From: Novosphingobium beihaiense
Lineage (GTDB): Bacteria; Pseudomonadota; Alphaproteobacteria; Sphingomonadales; Sphingomonadaceae
NCBI RefSeq assembly: GCF_022832375.1
Contig: NZ_JALHLG010000011.1
Span: 124,001-188,000 of the forward strand
Reading direction: 5' to 3'
Length of the DNA: 64,000 bases
The translations under genes and the position numbers were made by a program. Positions within the stretch are counted from its first letter, which is position 1, and each line of letters opens with the position of its first letter. Of the stretch, positions 1-7,689 are shown in pieces. The notes below the pieces were generated by a model that was not told the origin of the DNA, ran no database searches, and saw only the letters and a program-made list of their open reading frames with translations.

Positions 1-383
1 GCGAAGGCGTGACGATCGTGCTCACCACGCACTACCTCGAAGAGGCCGAGGAACTGTGCGACCGCATCGCCATCATCAACCACGGCCAGGTGATCGCCAA
101 CAAGCCGACGCGCGAGCTGGTGGGCATGGCGCGCGAGAAGATCCTTGTTCTCACGCTGGACCGCGATGTGACCGAGCTGCCCAGCCACCCCGGCGTCATC
201 AAGTGCGAGAAGGCGGGCGAGCGCGAACTGCAGATCACCTACGACAAGGATCGCAGCAACGCGGGCGAGATCCTGTCGGCGGTTCAGGCGCAAGGGTTCG
301 CTATCGTCGATGTGACGACGCGTGAAGCCGATCTGGAGGATGTCTTCGTTACGCTGACCAGCGAGGCACGCAGCGCGGCCTGA
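1..383 (+). CDS. ABC transporter ATP-binding protein, C-terminal part (5' end outside window)
   Basis: The reading frame is open from the window edge (codons begin at base 3) and ends in TGA at 381-383. The visible part begins just before the H-loop region (TTHYLEEAEELCDR), in which the histidine contacts ATP gamma-phosphate, and continues with the D/E-rich helix typical of ABC-2 type ATPases of drug, polysaccharide or Nod-factor exporters. The tail (EADLEDVFVTLTSE) is the usual accessory C-terminal domain of that group. Walker A, signature and Walker B motifs lie upstream of the window. The protein would sit at the cytoplasmic face of the inner membrane with a separate permease subunit, which is not seen downstream. 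The substrate cannot be told. Confidence 0.85.
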   Translation, partial: EGVTIVLTTHYLEEAEELCDRIAIINHGQVIANKPTRELVGMAREKILVLTLDRDVTELPSHPGVIKCEKAGERELQITYDKDRSNAGEILSAVQAQGFAIVDVTTREADLEDVFVTLTSEARSAA

Positions 384-479
384 AAGGCCAAGTGTGCGCA
401 TTTAAAGTTACAAGTTAAATATTTTCAACCACAATGGAGGGGCGGAAGGATTCCAGGCATGATCTGTGCCTGCGGCCGC

Positions 480-647
480 CTAAATTTCTTGTACTTGCGG
501 ATCGCGCTTCCACACTCTGTGTTTCTTTCGCTTGATGGGCTGTCCGCAGTTCTTACAGATGCCTGAATATTTCTCACCATCCCAGTGAACTTTCGAGCGC
601 GTGGGGCGGTGTCTATTGAAGAGGCACAGTGCGAAAAGTCGAGCCAC
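480..647 (-). CDS. 55-residue CxxC (zinc-ribbon-like) small protein
   Basis: A short frame too small for routine calling. It starts with GTG at 647, preceded on its own strand by AAAGGA with a 7-nt spacer, and ends in TAG at 480-482. The product begins MARLFALCLFNRHRPTRSKV and then carries WDGEKYSGICKNCGQP followed by a Lys/Arg-rich tail. One CxxC pair at residues 31 and 34 suggests half a zinc ribbon or a metal site completed by dimerisation or by Cys8/His residues. The WDG...Y.G.C..CG arrangement is what real small basic zinc proteins look like, not a shadow of nadB, which lies on the other strand further on. The frame stays open upstream to about base 790 but offers no ATG there. No function is assigned. 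Confidence 0.6.
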   Translation of the reverse strand: MARLFALCLFNRHRPTRSKVHWDGEKYSGICKNCGQPIKRKKHRVWKRDPQVQEI

Positions 648-836
648 TTTGTCGTCCTTTGGAATGGTGCGGCCGTTTGTCTGGCGGACCCTAGGGAGCT
701 TCGTGGCAGTACCTCTTTCGATACTACCTCTTTGGAGACTCTTAACGCCGTATATATAGCATTGTTTCCGCGCAATGTATCTGCCCGGCCTGCACTAAAT
801 GTTGCAGGGATTGTCATGTCCCGGCAAGGAGATGCG

Positions 837-2438
837 ATGGAATCGCAAGCAAACGCCGCCAGCACTTTCGATATTCTCGTCATCGGTTCGGGCGCGGCCG
901 GACTCACCGCGGCACTGGCGCTCGCCGAAAAGCACAAGGTCGCCGTTCTGGCGAAGGGCAGCCTCGCGGGCGGGTCGACGGCGTGGGCACAGGGCGGCAT
1001 TGCCGCCGTGCTCGACGAAGGCGATACGTTCGAGGAGCATGAACGCGATACGATGATTGCCGGGGCGGGGCTCAACCGGCGCGAGACGGTCCAGTTCGTG
1101 ATCGAGCGTGCACCGCGGGCGATCGGCCGTCTGATCGATCTGGGCGTTCCGTTCAATATGGAGGGCAACGAGCTTCACCTGACGCGCGAAGGCGGGCATT
1201 CGCACCGCCGCATCGTCCATGTGAACGATGCCACCGGCTGGGCAGTGCAGCAGGCGTTGCTGCGGGCGGCGGAGGCCAATCCCAATATCACCCTGCTGCC
1301 GGGCCGTTCCTGCATCGATTTCATCACCGGGCGGCACGAGATGCGCTATTCGGGCTCCGGGCGGGTCTGGGGTGTCTATGCCCTTCATGAAGAAAGCGGC
1401 CGCGTCGAGGCGTTCACCGCGCGCGCGACGGTGCTGGCCACCGGCGGTGCGGGCCGCGTCTATCAGTTCAGCACTGCGCCGCGCGGCGCCACGGGCGACG
1501 GCATTTCCATGGCCTGGCGCGCGGGCGCGCGGGTCTCCAACATGGAGATGATGCAGTTCCACCCGACCTGCCTCTACAATCTGGACGTCAAGAACTTCCT
1601 CATTACCGAGGCGGTGCGCGGCGAGGGCGGACGGCTGATCAACCCGCGCACCGGCAAGCGCTTCATGACCTTCTACGATCCCGAGCGTCTGGAGCTGGCC
1701 CCGCGCGATGTGGTCGCCCGCGCGATCGACTCCGAAATCAAGCGCTTCGGTCTCGATTTCGTGCACCTCGATATCAGCCACCAGCCGCCCGAATTCGTGC
1801 GCGAGCACTTCCCGACCATCTACGAAAAGCTGCTGACGCTCGGCATCGACATGACGAAGGAGCCGATCCCGGTCGTGCCCGCCCAGCACTATACTTGCGG
1901 CGGCGTACTGATCGACCTTGACGGGCGGACCGATCTGCCCGGCCTCTATGCCGCGGGCGAATGCACCGAGAGCGGGCTGCATGGCGCGAACCGGCTGGCC
2001 TCGAACTCGCTGCTGGAATGTTTTGTGTTCGGCGATGCGGCGGCCGCGCATATCCTGGCGAACTGGAGCAGCTTCGATGCCCCCCCGCCGGTCCGCCCCT
2101 GGGACGAAAGCCGCGTGACCGAGCCGGACGAGGAAGTCGTCATCAAGCAGAACTGGACCGAGATCCGCCGCTTCATGTGGAACTACGTGGGTATCGTGCG
2201 CACCACCAAGCGGCTGGAGCGGGCGATGCACCGCATCCAGCTCCTCAACACCGAAATCGAGGAATACTACCGCCACTTCCGCGTCTCGACCGACCTGATC
2301 GAACTGCGCAACCTGCTGCAATCGGCGGAGCTGATCGTGCAGTCCGCGCTCAAGCGGCACGAGAGCCGGGGCCTGCATTATACGCTGGACTATCCGCAGA
2401 CGCGGGACGAACCAGTCGATACCGTGCTGGTGCCCTGA
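837..2438 (+). CDS. nadB: L-aspartate oxidase
   Basis: Flavoprotein that oxidises L-aspartate to iminoaspartate, the first step of de novo NAD synthesis in the cytoplasm; the next enzymes (NadA, NadC) are not in the window. The start chosen is ATG 837, preceded by AAGGAG with a 5-nt spacer, giving 533 residues, the usual length. An in-frame ATG at 816 adds seven residues and is less likely. Visible motifs are the FAD Rossmann loop VIGSGAAGLTAALALAE near residue 15, the AWAQGGIAAVL segment, and the succinate dehydrogenase/fumarate reductase-family signature (ATGGAGRVY, later GLYAAGECTESGLHGANRLA with the SNSLLEC tail). These together separate NadB from SdhA-type flavoproteins. The gene appears monocistronic; the next gene is convergent. 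Confidence 0.93.
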   Translation: MESQANAASTFDILVIGSGAAGLTAALALAEKHKVAVLAKGSLAGGSTAWAQGGIAAVLDEGDTFEEHERDTMIAGAGLNRRETVQFVIERAPRAIGRLIDLGVPFNMEGNELHLTREGGHSHRRIVHVNDATGWAVQQALLRAAEANPNITLLPGRSCIDFITGRHEMRYSGSGRVWGVYALHEESGRVEAFTARATVLATGGAGRVYQFSTAPRGATGDGISMAWRAGARVSNMEMMQFHPTCLYNLDVKNFLITEAVRGEGGRLINPRTGKRFMTFYDPERLELAPRDVVARAIDSEIKRFGLDFVHLDISHQPPEFVREHFPTIYEKLLTLGIDMTKEPIPVVPAQHYTCGGVLIDLDGRTDLPGLYAAGECTESGLHGANRLASNSLLECFVFGDAAAAHILANWSSFDAPPPVRPWDESRVTEPDEEVVIKQNWTEIRRFMWNYVGIVRTTKRLERAMHRIQLLNTEIEEYYRHFRVSTDLIELRNLLQSAELIVQSALKRHESRGLHYTLDYPQTRDEPVDTVLVP

Positions 2439-2465
2439 CGCGGGCTTCCTTTCCGAAGGGCGGGA

Positions 2466-2711
2466 TCAGCCGCCGATGTGGAGTGCGTGCCCCAGAAAGA
2501 TCAGCGCCATCGCGCCCAGCACCGAGGCAAGGCAGCCGGCCCGGCTGAAGTCACGCTGGCCCCGGCTGGTGATGAGGCCGGCGACAAGCGAGCCGCCAAT
2601 GCCGAGCAGGATCGTCGCGACCCAGCTGTAACCCTGGTGCCCCGGATAGAACAGCTGGGCCAGCGCGCCGATGAACAGGCCGCTGATAATGGCGCCGATG
2701 ATGTTGAACAT
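2466..2711 (-). CDS. GlsB/YeaQ/YmgE family small membrane protein
   Basis: An 81-residue hydrophobic protein beginning MFNIIGAIISGLFIGALAQL and ending at TGA 2466-2468. It has three predicted membrane segments (about 3-20, 29-48 and 58-77) and the family's glycine-rich pattern (FIGALAQLFYPG, then ILLGIGGSLVAG). The family is often labelled 'transglycosylase-associated protein', but that name rests on weak evidence; members are stress-linked inner-membrane proteins of unknown mechanism. The ATG at 2711 was chosen because the hydrophobic core starts right after it and longer upstream extensions on this frame are low-complexity. It is convergent with nadB across a 27-base gap. Confidence 0.8.
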   Translation of the reverse strand: MFNIIGAIISGLFIGALAQLFYPGHQGYSWVATILLGIGGSLVAGLITSRGQRDFSRAGCLASVLGAMALIFLGHALHIGG

Positions 2712-2992
2712 GGGGGCTTGGTCCCTTTCACGGTGTAGATCGCAATGCCGGAGCATAATGCTCCGCAGGCTGCTACAGTTGCATGACCGGGCGCCTGTTC
2801 CCACCCTGTCTCTGCAAGCAGTATAGGGGAGCCGACGGAGCGCAGGAGCTGCAACCGGTTCCGAGCCGTGGGGATACAGCATCTGGGGTGGCGGCGCGCG
2901 CCGATACCCCCATATTCGCGACAACGGCGCCTTGACATTGCCGGAACCAGACTCGGTTCGTCGCAAACGCGATTCGGCTCACCGCCAATTTA

Positions 2993-3001
2993 TGTGGAAA
3001 A
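2993..3001 (-). promoter_or_regulatory. DnaA-box-like site upstream of nrdA
   Basis: The top strand reads TGTGGAAAA, close to the reverse complement of the DnaA box TTATCCACA. With the second site at 3082-3090 it makes a pair about 90 bases apart upstream of nrdA. Class I ribonucleotide reductase genes are known DnaA targets in Escherichia coli; the link here is inference from sequence only. Confidence 0.3.
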
Positions 3002-3081
3002 ATTTTTGCGCGCATTTGTGATTAAGGCTCTTGCGCCAGTGATGGGGGCAGGACTTTCCACGCGTCGCGCGATGCCCCATG

Positions 3082-3090
3082 TTGTCCACC
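3082..3090 (+). promoter_or_regulatory. second DnaA-box-like site upstream of nrdA
   Basis: TTGTCCACC differs from the strong box TTGTCCACA only at the last base. It lies about 330 bases before the nrdA start and may act together with the site at 2993-3001. Confidence 0.3.
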
Positions 3091-3423
3091 CCTGCAGGGC
3101 GGTCCGTATCAACCCCGCCGCCCCCCTCTTGCACCTGTTTCCAGAAAGAGCACTATGGGTTGTGGCGCGTCGCTCAAGAGGCCTCAACACCTAGGAAAGT
3201 CCCGTGGACCGGTAACGGTCCGGAAAGACGCTTCCCGGGGAGGCGGAACAAGGCCGGGATGGCGGCGCGGCAGGGGTCAGGCAGGGACTTTTGTTCTCTT
3301 TATGTGCTATGGGTGCCAGACGGGCGGCTTCTGCCCGCCGACTCGCACCGGCACTGCCCGGCCGCTGCCTTTAGCTGTGAACGCGCCGTGAGGCGGTTTG
3401 ATGACAGGTTTTGACGGCAGTGG

Positions 3424-5496
3424 ATGCTGGGGGCGCAAGTGGATTTCAGAAACGGAAACGAAGGTCATGTGGCCAGTTACGATCACAATTACGATCAGGA
3501 ACACGGCGATGAAAATCAGGCCGCGATGAGCGAGACTGAAACCCCCGCGCCCGCATCCGCGAAGGCCGCCACCAAGGAAAAGGAGACGGGCAAGAGCCCG
3601 GCAATCGTCATGGACAAGACCGACACGGCCACGGCAGACCTGCTGGTGGAAGAGCCGAAGAAGACCAAGCCGCACGATTCCAAGGCGATCCATGACCGCC
3701 GCTTTACCATCGTCACCGATGACAGCCGCAACGCGCTCCTGACCGATTTCGGCAAGGAAACGCTGGACGACCGCTACCTGCTGCCCGGCGAGAAGTATCA
3801 GGACATCTTCGCGCGCGTCGCCGATGCCTATGCCGACGATCAGGAGCATGCCCAGCGGCTCTACGACTACATCTCGAAGCTGTGGTTCATGCCCGCAACG
3901 CCGGTGCTGTCGAACGGCGGCACCGGGCGCGGGCTGCCGATCTCGTGCTATCTCAATTCGGTGGACGACAGCCTCGAAGGCATCGTCGCCACCTGGAACG
4001 AGAATGTCTGGCTCGCCTCGCGCGGCGGCGGCATCGGCACCTACTGGGGCGCGGTGCGCGGTATCGGCGAGCCGGTGGGCCTCAACGGCAAGACCAGCGG
4101 TATCATTCCTTTCGTGCGCGTGATGGACAGCCTGACGCTGGCGATCTCGCAGGGTTCGCTGCGCCGAGGTTCGGCCGCCTGCTACATCGACGTCTCGCAC
4201 CCGGAGATCGAGGAGTTCCTTGAAATCCGCAAGCCGTCGGGCGACTTCAACCGCAAGGCGCTCAACTTGCACCACGGCGTGCTGCTGACCGATGAGTTCA
4301 TGGAAGCTGTGCGCGACGGCGCCGAGTTCGAATTGAAGAGCCCGCGTGACGGGTCCGTGCGCAGCAAGGTCGATGCGCGTTCGCTGTTCCAGAAACTGGT
4401 GGAGATCCGCCTGCAGACGGGCGAGCCCTACATCGTCTTCTCCGACACTGTGAACCGCATGATGCCCAAGCATCACCGCGATCTCGGCCTCAAGGTTTCG
4501 ACTTCGAACCTGTGCTCGGAAATCACGCTTCCGACGGGCCGTGATCACCTCGGCAACGACCGCACGGCGGTGTGCTGCCTCTCCTCGCTCAACCTCGAAA
4601 CCTGGGAAGAGTGGAAGGGCGAGAAGCGCTTCATCGAGGACGTGCTGCGCTTCCTCGACAACGTGCTGCAGGACTATATCGACCGCGCGCCGGACGAGAT
4701 GGCCCGCGCCAAGTATTCGGCCATGCGCGAGCGCTCGGTCGGCATGGGCGTGATGGGCTATCACTCCTATCTGCAGAAGAAGGGCATCGCTTTCGAAAGC
4801 GCGATGGCCAAGGCGCTGAACCTGCAGATGTTCCAGTACATCAACCAGAAGGCCAACGAGGCCTCGATGCTGCTGGCGAACGAGCGCGGGCCTTGCCCGG
4901 ATGCCGCCGATCAGGGCGCGATGGAGCGTTTCAGCTGCAAGATGGCGATCGCGCCGACCGCATCGATCTCGATCATCTGCGGCGGCACCAGCGCCTGCAT
5001 CGAGCCGATCCCGGCCAATATCTATACGCACAAGACGCTGTCCGGCTCGTTCGTGGTGAAGAACCCTTACCTGCAGAAGCTGCTGGCCTCGAAGTCGAAG
5101 GATTCCACCAATGTGTGGAACACGATTCTCGAAAACGGCGGTTCGGTCCAGCATCTCGATTTCCTCTCGCCGGAGGAAAAGGCCGTGTACAAGACCAGCT
5201 TCGAGATCGACCAGCGCTGGCTGCTCGAATTCGCCGCCGACCGCACGCCCTACATCGATCAGGCGCAGTCGCTGAACCTGTTCATCCCCGCCGATGTCGA
5301 TAAGTGGGACCTGATGATGCTGCACTTCCAGGCCTGGGAGAAGGGCATCAAGTCGCTCTACTACCTGCGCTCCAAGTCGGTGCAGCGCGCGGGCTTCGCG
5401 GGCACGGGCGGCGTGGAGGCGGACAACACCTCCGAGGCCCCCAAGTTCGAGATCGGCGAGACGACCGACTACGACGAGTGCCTCGCCTGCCAGTAA
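3424..5496 (+). CDS. nrdA: Ribonucleoside-diphosphate reductase alpha subunit, class I
   Basis: Catalytic subunit that reduces ribonucleoside diphosphates to deoxyribonucleotides for DNA synthesis; it needs a radical from NrdB. Length is 690 residues from ATG 3424; GTG 3439 is an alternative start (giving MDFRNGNEG...). Landmarks are the redox cysteine in LPISCYLNS (residue 175), the active-site trio in SNLCSE (N362, C364, E366), the second redox cysteine in TAVCCLSS (about 384), and the C-terminal shuttle pair ending ECLACQ. The first ~90 residues are acidic, low-complexity and poorly ordered, and no ATP-cone is apparent, so dATP activity control may be absent. No nrdB follows; a terminator lies directly behind and the next gene is on the opposite strand. 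Confidence 0.92.
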   Translation: MLGAQVDFRNGNEGHVASYDHNYDQEHGDENQAAMSETETPAPASAKAATKEKETGKSPAIVMDKTDTATADLLVEEPKKTKPHDSKAIHDRRFTIVTDDSRNALLTDFGKETLDDRYLLPGEKYQDIFARVADAYADDQEHAQRLYDYISKLWFMPATPVLSNGGTGRGLPISCYLNSVDDSLEGIVATWNENVWLASRGGGIGTYWGAVRGIGEPVGLNGKTSGIIPFVRVMDSLTLAISQGSLRRGSAACYIDVSHPEIEEFLEIRKPSGDFNRKALNLHHGVLLTDEFMEAVRDGAEFELKSPRDGSVRSKVDARSLFQKLVEIRLQTGEPYIVFSDTVNRMMPKHHRDLGLKVSTSNLCSEITLPTGRDHLGNDRTAVCCLSSLNLETWEEWKGEKRFIEDVLRFLDNVLQDYIDRAPDEMARAKYSAMRERSVGMGVMGYHSYLQKKGIAFESAMAKALNLQMFQYINQKANEASMLLANERGPCPDAADQGAMERFSCKMAIAPTASISIICGGTSACIEPIPANIYTHKTLSGSFVVKNPYLQKLLASKSKDSTNVWNTILENGGSVQHLDFLSPEEKAVYKTSFEIDQRWLLEFAADRTPYIDQAQSLNLFIPADVDKWDLMMLHFQAWEKGIKSLYYLRSKSVQRAGFAGTGGVEADNTSEAPKFEIGETTDYDECLACQ

Positions 5497-5517
5497 GGCT
5501 GCGGGTTACGGGACAAG

Positions 5518-5560
5518 AACGGCCTCCGGAGGAAACTTCGGGGGCCGTTTCTTTTGGTTT
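5518..5560 (+). terminator. Rho-independent terminator of nrdA
   Basis: AACGGCC pairs with GGCCGTT around an inner CCG/CGG extension and GAAA loop, followed by TTTCTTTTGGTTTTT. It is 21 bases past the nrdA stop. Confidence 0.85.
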
Positions 5561-5578
5561 TTGCCGTGACAGGGGCGT

Positions 5579-6646
5579 TCAGCTCGCCGAATAGCGGTAG
5601 CGGATCGTGTAGCCGATGTGGTCGGAGAGCATCGCGCCGCCGGGTTCGGTGCCGAAGGGAATGTCCGCCCCGGCCGGAACGAGCGTGGGGCCTGCTCCAT
5701 CGCCGGTTCCATCAAGCGTGAACTGCATGTCGCGGGCGCGGTGGACGATCGTTTCGGCGTCTGCCGACCGGGCGAGCGGCGCGGCGGCATCTTTGGTGAG
5801 CCAGCGGCGCAGGGCGTCTGCTTCCGGTTCTCCGCCCAGCCTGCCGATCGCCGCGTCGAGCGCGGCGGTGCGGTTGGGGCGCTGGCCGCGGTTGAAATCC
5901 CCGGCGATTACCACTGGCACGCCGGGCTGGCGGTTGGCGGCAATGAAGCTTGCGAGGAATTCGGTCTGCCGCCGGTAGGCCGCGAACGTTTCGCTGGCCG
6001 GCGCGCGGGAGGCGCCCTTGCTGTTGAAATGGGTGTCTGCCACCATGACCTTGCGCCCGTTGCCGAGCTGCACCGTCACCAGCACCACGCCCTTGGCGGC
6101 GAGGCAGTCCAGTCCGGCGCAGGCGCCTTCGGGGAAGGCGGCTCGCTTCACATCCAGCACCGGCAACTCGGATAGCACCATCAGCCCGCTGTCGACCGGT
6201 GTCCCGGCGGTCTCGCCCAGCATCCAGTTCCGCTTCACACCCTTGGGGGCGGTGCCGGTGCGCAGGTAAGGGCCCTCGACTACATAAGGATAGCCTGCGC
6301 GCGCGGCGATGGCTTTGGCGTTGCGGGAGAAGGCCTCCTGCAGCACGGCAACGGCCGGGGCGCAGCCCCGCGCGCGCATTAGCGCCAGCCGCTCGCCGAT
6401 GGCATGCAGTGCTTGCGCGGGTTTCTTGGCCAGCGGCCAGGGCAGGCCCGCGACATTGTAGGTCATCACCGACAAGTCGCCGACGCGGCAGGCGGCCGGG
6501 GTCTCGTTTGGATCGGCCGCGTGCATCAGCGCGATATCCGGCGCGGGCAGCGGATCGGCAAACGAGGCGCCGCCCACCAGCGCGACGGCGCCGATCAGGT
6601 AACGCAGCTGGGTGAAGCGTAACCGGATAAACCGCTGCCGGATCAT
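5579..6646 (-). CDS. Secreted endonuclease/exonuclease/phosphatase-family protein
   Basis: A 355-residue protein whose start ATG (6646-6644) overlaps the stop of the upstream gene as ATGA, so the two are translationally coupled. The N-terminus is a signal peptide or membrane anchor (YLIGAVALVGGASFADP). The body follows the EEP fold shared by DNase I and bacterial sphingomyelinases: SVMTYNVAGLPW near residue 60 (metal site Asn), AVLQEAF (catalytic Glu), VADTHFNSKG, IAGDFNRG (Asp/Asn pair) and the C-terminal LSDHIGYT (catalytic Asp-His). All core residues are present. The order and extracytoplasmic location favour a phosphodiesterase such as a sphingomyelinase-like enzyme rather than a DNA repair nuclease, but the substrate is unknown. 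Confidence 0.75.
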   Translation of the reverse strand: MIRQRFIRLRFTQLRYLIGAVALVGGASFADPLPAPDIALMHAADPNETPAACRVGDLSVMTYNVAGLPWPLAKKPAQALHAIGERLALMRARGCAPAVAVLQEAFSRNAKAIAARAGYPYVVEGPYLRTGTAPKGVKRNWMLGETAGTPVDSGLMVLSELPVLDVKRAAFPEGACAGLDCLAAKGVVLVTVQLGNGRKVMVADTHFNSKGASRAPASETFAAYRRQTEFLASFIAANRQPGVPVVIAGDFNRGQRPNRTAALDAAIGRLGGEPEADALRRWLTKDAAAPLARSADAETIVHRARDMQFTLDGTGDGAGPTLVPAGADIPFGTEPGGAMLSDHIGYTIRYRYSAS

Positions 6647-7479
6647 GGCTGCGCACCGATCCGGCTGGCGACGACGGTTCGCGACGGGCGGTCTATCGAC
6701 CACAGCAGCGTGGGATCGCGCGGATCGAAGTCTATAGCCTGTCCGTGTGTGGTGAGGGGGATGGTGGCTTTCAGGGCCAGAACCGATCCCGCCTCGGGCA
6801 GATCGAGCACGTAGACTTCGGGGCGGTCATGCCCGCTGGCGTAGAGATGTCCGCCGGGCCCCCAGCTCGCGCCCGAAGCGCTTTTGGGCTTGAATAGGTC
6901 CAGTACGGCAGGGGGGAAGGCCCAGCCCCGGTCGATGCGGAATTGCTCGTCGAGCCGGGCGAACAGGGTGTAGCGGTGATCGCGCGCGGGTTCGCCGCCG
7001 TTACCATCGTAATTGGCGAAGACCGCCCACCAGTGCCCGTCATGCCGGTCGACGACGGTCAGCGAGCCGGGCGCCATGCCCAGGCTGACCGAGCGGACAT
7101 GCTTCAGCGTGGCCGGATCGAAGAACTCGATAGTGCTGAGCTGCGGCACGCCCGGGTGGTTGGAAGCCGCGCAGACGAGCTGCTGTTCGGCCAGGGTGCA
7201 GCTGTTGATATGCGGATAGAGCGCCGGGTCGCCATGCCATTGCGCCACGCGCTTGCCGTCGGTGATGCGGTACTTGGCAATCGTGGCATTGTCGATCGCG
7301 TAGACATAAGTGCCGTCCGACGCGACGCCCTGCCGGGCCTCCGGCGCTTCGATGCGGTGGATCACCGGCGCCGGGTCTGCCGCCAGAACCGGCGTACCCG
7401 CTATCCATGCCAGGCATGCGCCCATCCACCACGCGCGGCGGCCCCTCCGCCCGCGCGGCGATTTCGTAAGTTTCGTCAT
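6643..7479 (-). CDS. Secreted protein of unknown function, probably beta-propeller-like
   Basis: A 278-residue product starting at ATG 7479 behind a GGGGG ribosome site. Residues 1-35 form a signal peptide with a positively charged front (KSPRGRRGRRAWW) and an AGTPVLAA cleavage region. The mature part reads like a sequence of beta strands (VASDGTYVYAIDN, RYTLFARLDE, PEVYVLDLPEAG), with no recognised catalytic motif. It is coupled by an ATGA overlap to the endonuclease/phosphatase-family gene, so both are likely exported together and work on a shared extracytoplasmic substrate. I do not recognise a named family. Confidence 0.6.
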   Translation of the reverse strand: MTKLTKSPRGRRGRRAWWMGACLAWIAGTPVLAADPAPVIHRIEAPEARQGVASDGTYVYAIDNATIAKYRITDGKRVAQWHGDPALYPHINSCTLAEQQLVCAASNHPGVPQLSTIEFFDPATLKHVRSVSLGMAPGSLTVVDRHDGHWWAVFANYDGNGGEPARDHRYTLFARLDEQFRIDRGWAFPPAVLDLFKPKSASGASWGPGGHLYASGHDRPEVYVLDLPEAGSVLALKATIPLTTHGQAIDFDPRDPTLLWSIDRPSRTVVASRIGAQP

Positions 7480-7616
7480 ATCGCCCCCTTTTGCGAAACT
7501 TGAAGGCGCACCTAGGCGCGCGCGGTTACACGGCGTTGTCACTTCGGTGACGGCCCTGTCATACAGAGCCCGTCATAGAGACGCCGCGCAGGCCGGAATT
7601 CCTCAGGCAAAAAGAA

Positions 7617-7653
7617 AAAGGCGGGCCGGTGTCTGAACACCGCCCCGCCTTTG
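7617..7653 (-). terminator. Terminator of the TonB receptor gene at 7690-10089
   Basis: On the minus strand AAAGGCGGG and CCCGCCTTT arms enclose an inner GGTGTTC/GACACC hairpin and are followed by TTTTTCTTTTT. Confidence 0.8.
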
Positions 7654-7689
7654 CCGGGCACGCTCTTGCGAGCGTTCGTGGTTTGCCGG

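Larger units (their letters stand above)
2712..3423 (+). other. 712-base non-coding region, probable promoter and leader of nrdA
   Basis: No convincing protein frame was found in either direction. The region holds two DnaA-box-like sequences (listed separately), a GANTC site at 2971-2975 (the sequence methylated by CcrM in Alphaproteobacteria), and a GC-rich stretch after 3100 with a 6-bp stem closed by GTAA (GGACCG at 3206-3211 with CGGTCC at 3216-3221). The length and structure suggest a long regulated leader for nrdA. It was compared from memory with the cobalamin riboswitch and RNase P RNA and fits neither. Confidence 0.4.

Noticed and set aside
709..735. 15-base tandem repeat ACCTCTTTCGATACT / ACCTCTTTGGAGACT upstream of nadB
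   Set aside because: Only two imperfect units; too short to support a regulatory or mobile function.
795..2378. 527-codon open frame opposite nadB
   Set aside because: Shadow of a GC-rich gene: its translation is rich in Arg, Gly, Ala and His without any motif, while the plus strand encodes clear NadB.
3150..3420. Possible structured RNA (cobalamin riboswitch or RNase P) before nrdA
   Set aside because: AGGAAAGTCCCG recalls the RNase P AGGAAAGTCCGGGC block, but the other conserved blocks and distances are missing. No B12-box (GCCACTG) is present.
3307..5325. 672-codon open frame opposite nrdA
   Set aside because: Antisense shadow with low-complexity Arg/His/Val composition; the plus strand has all class I reductase cysteines.
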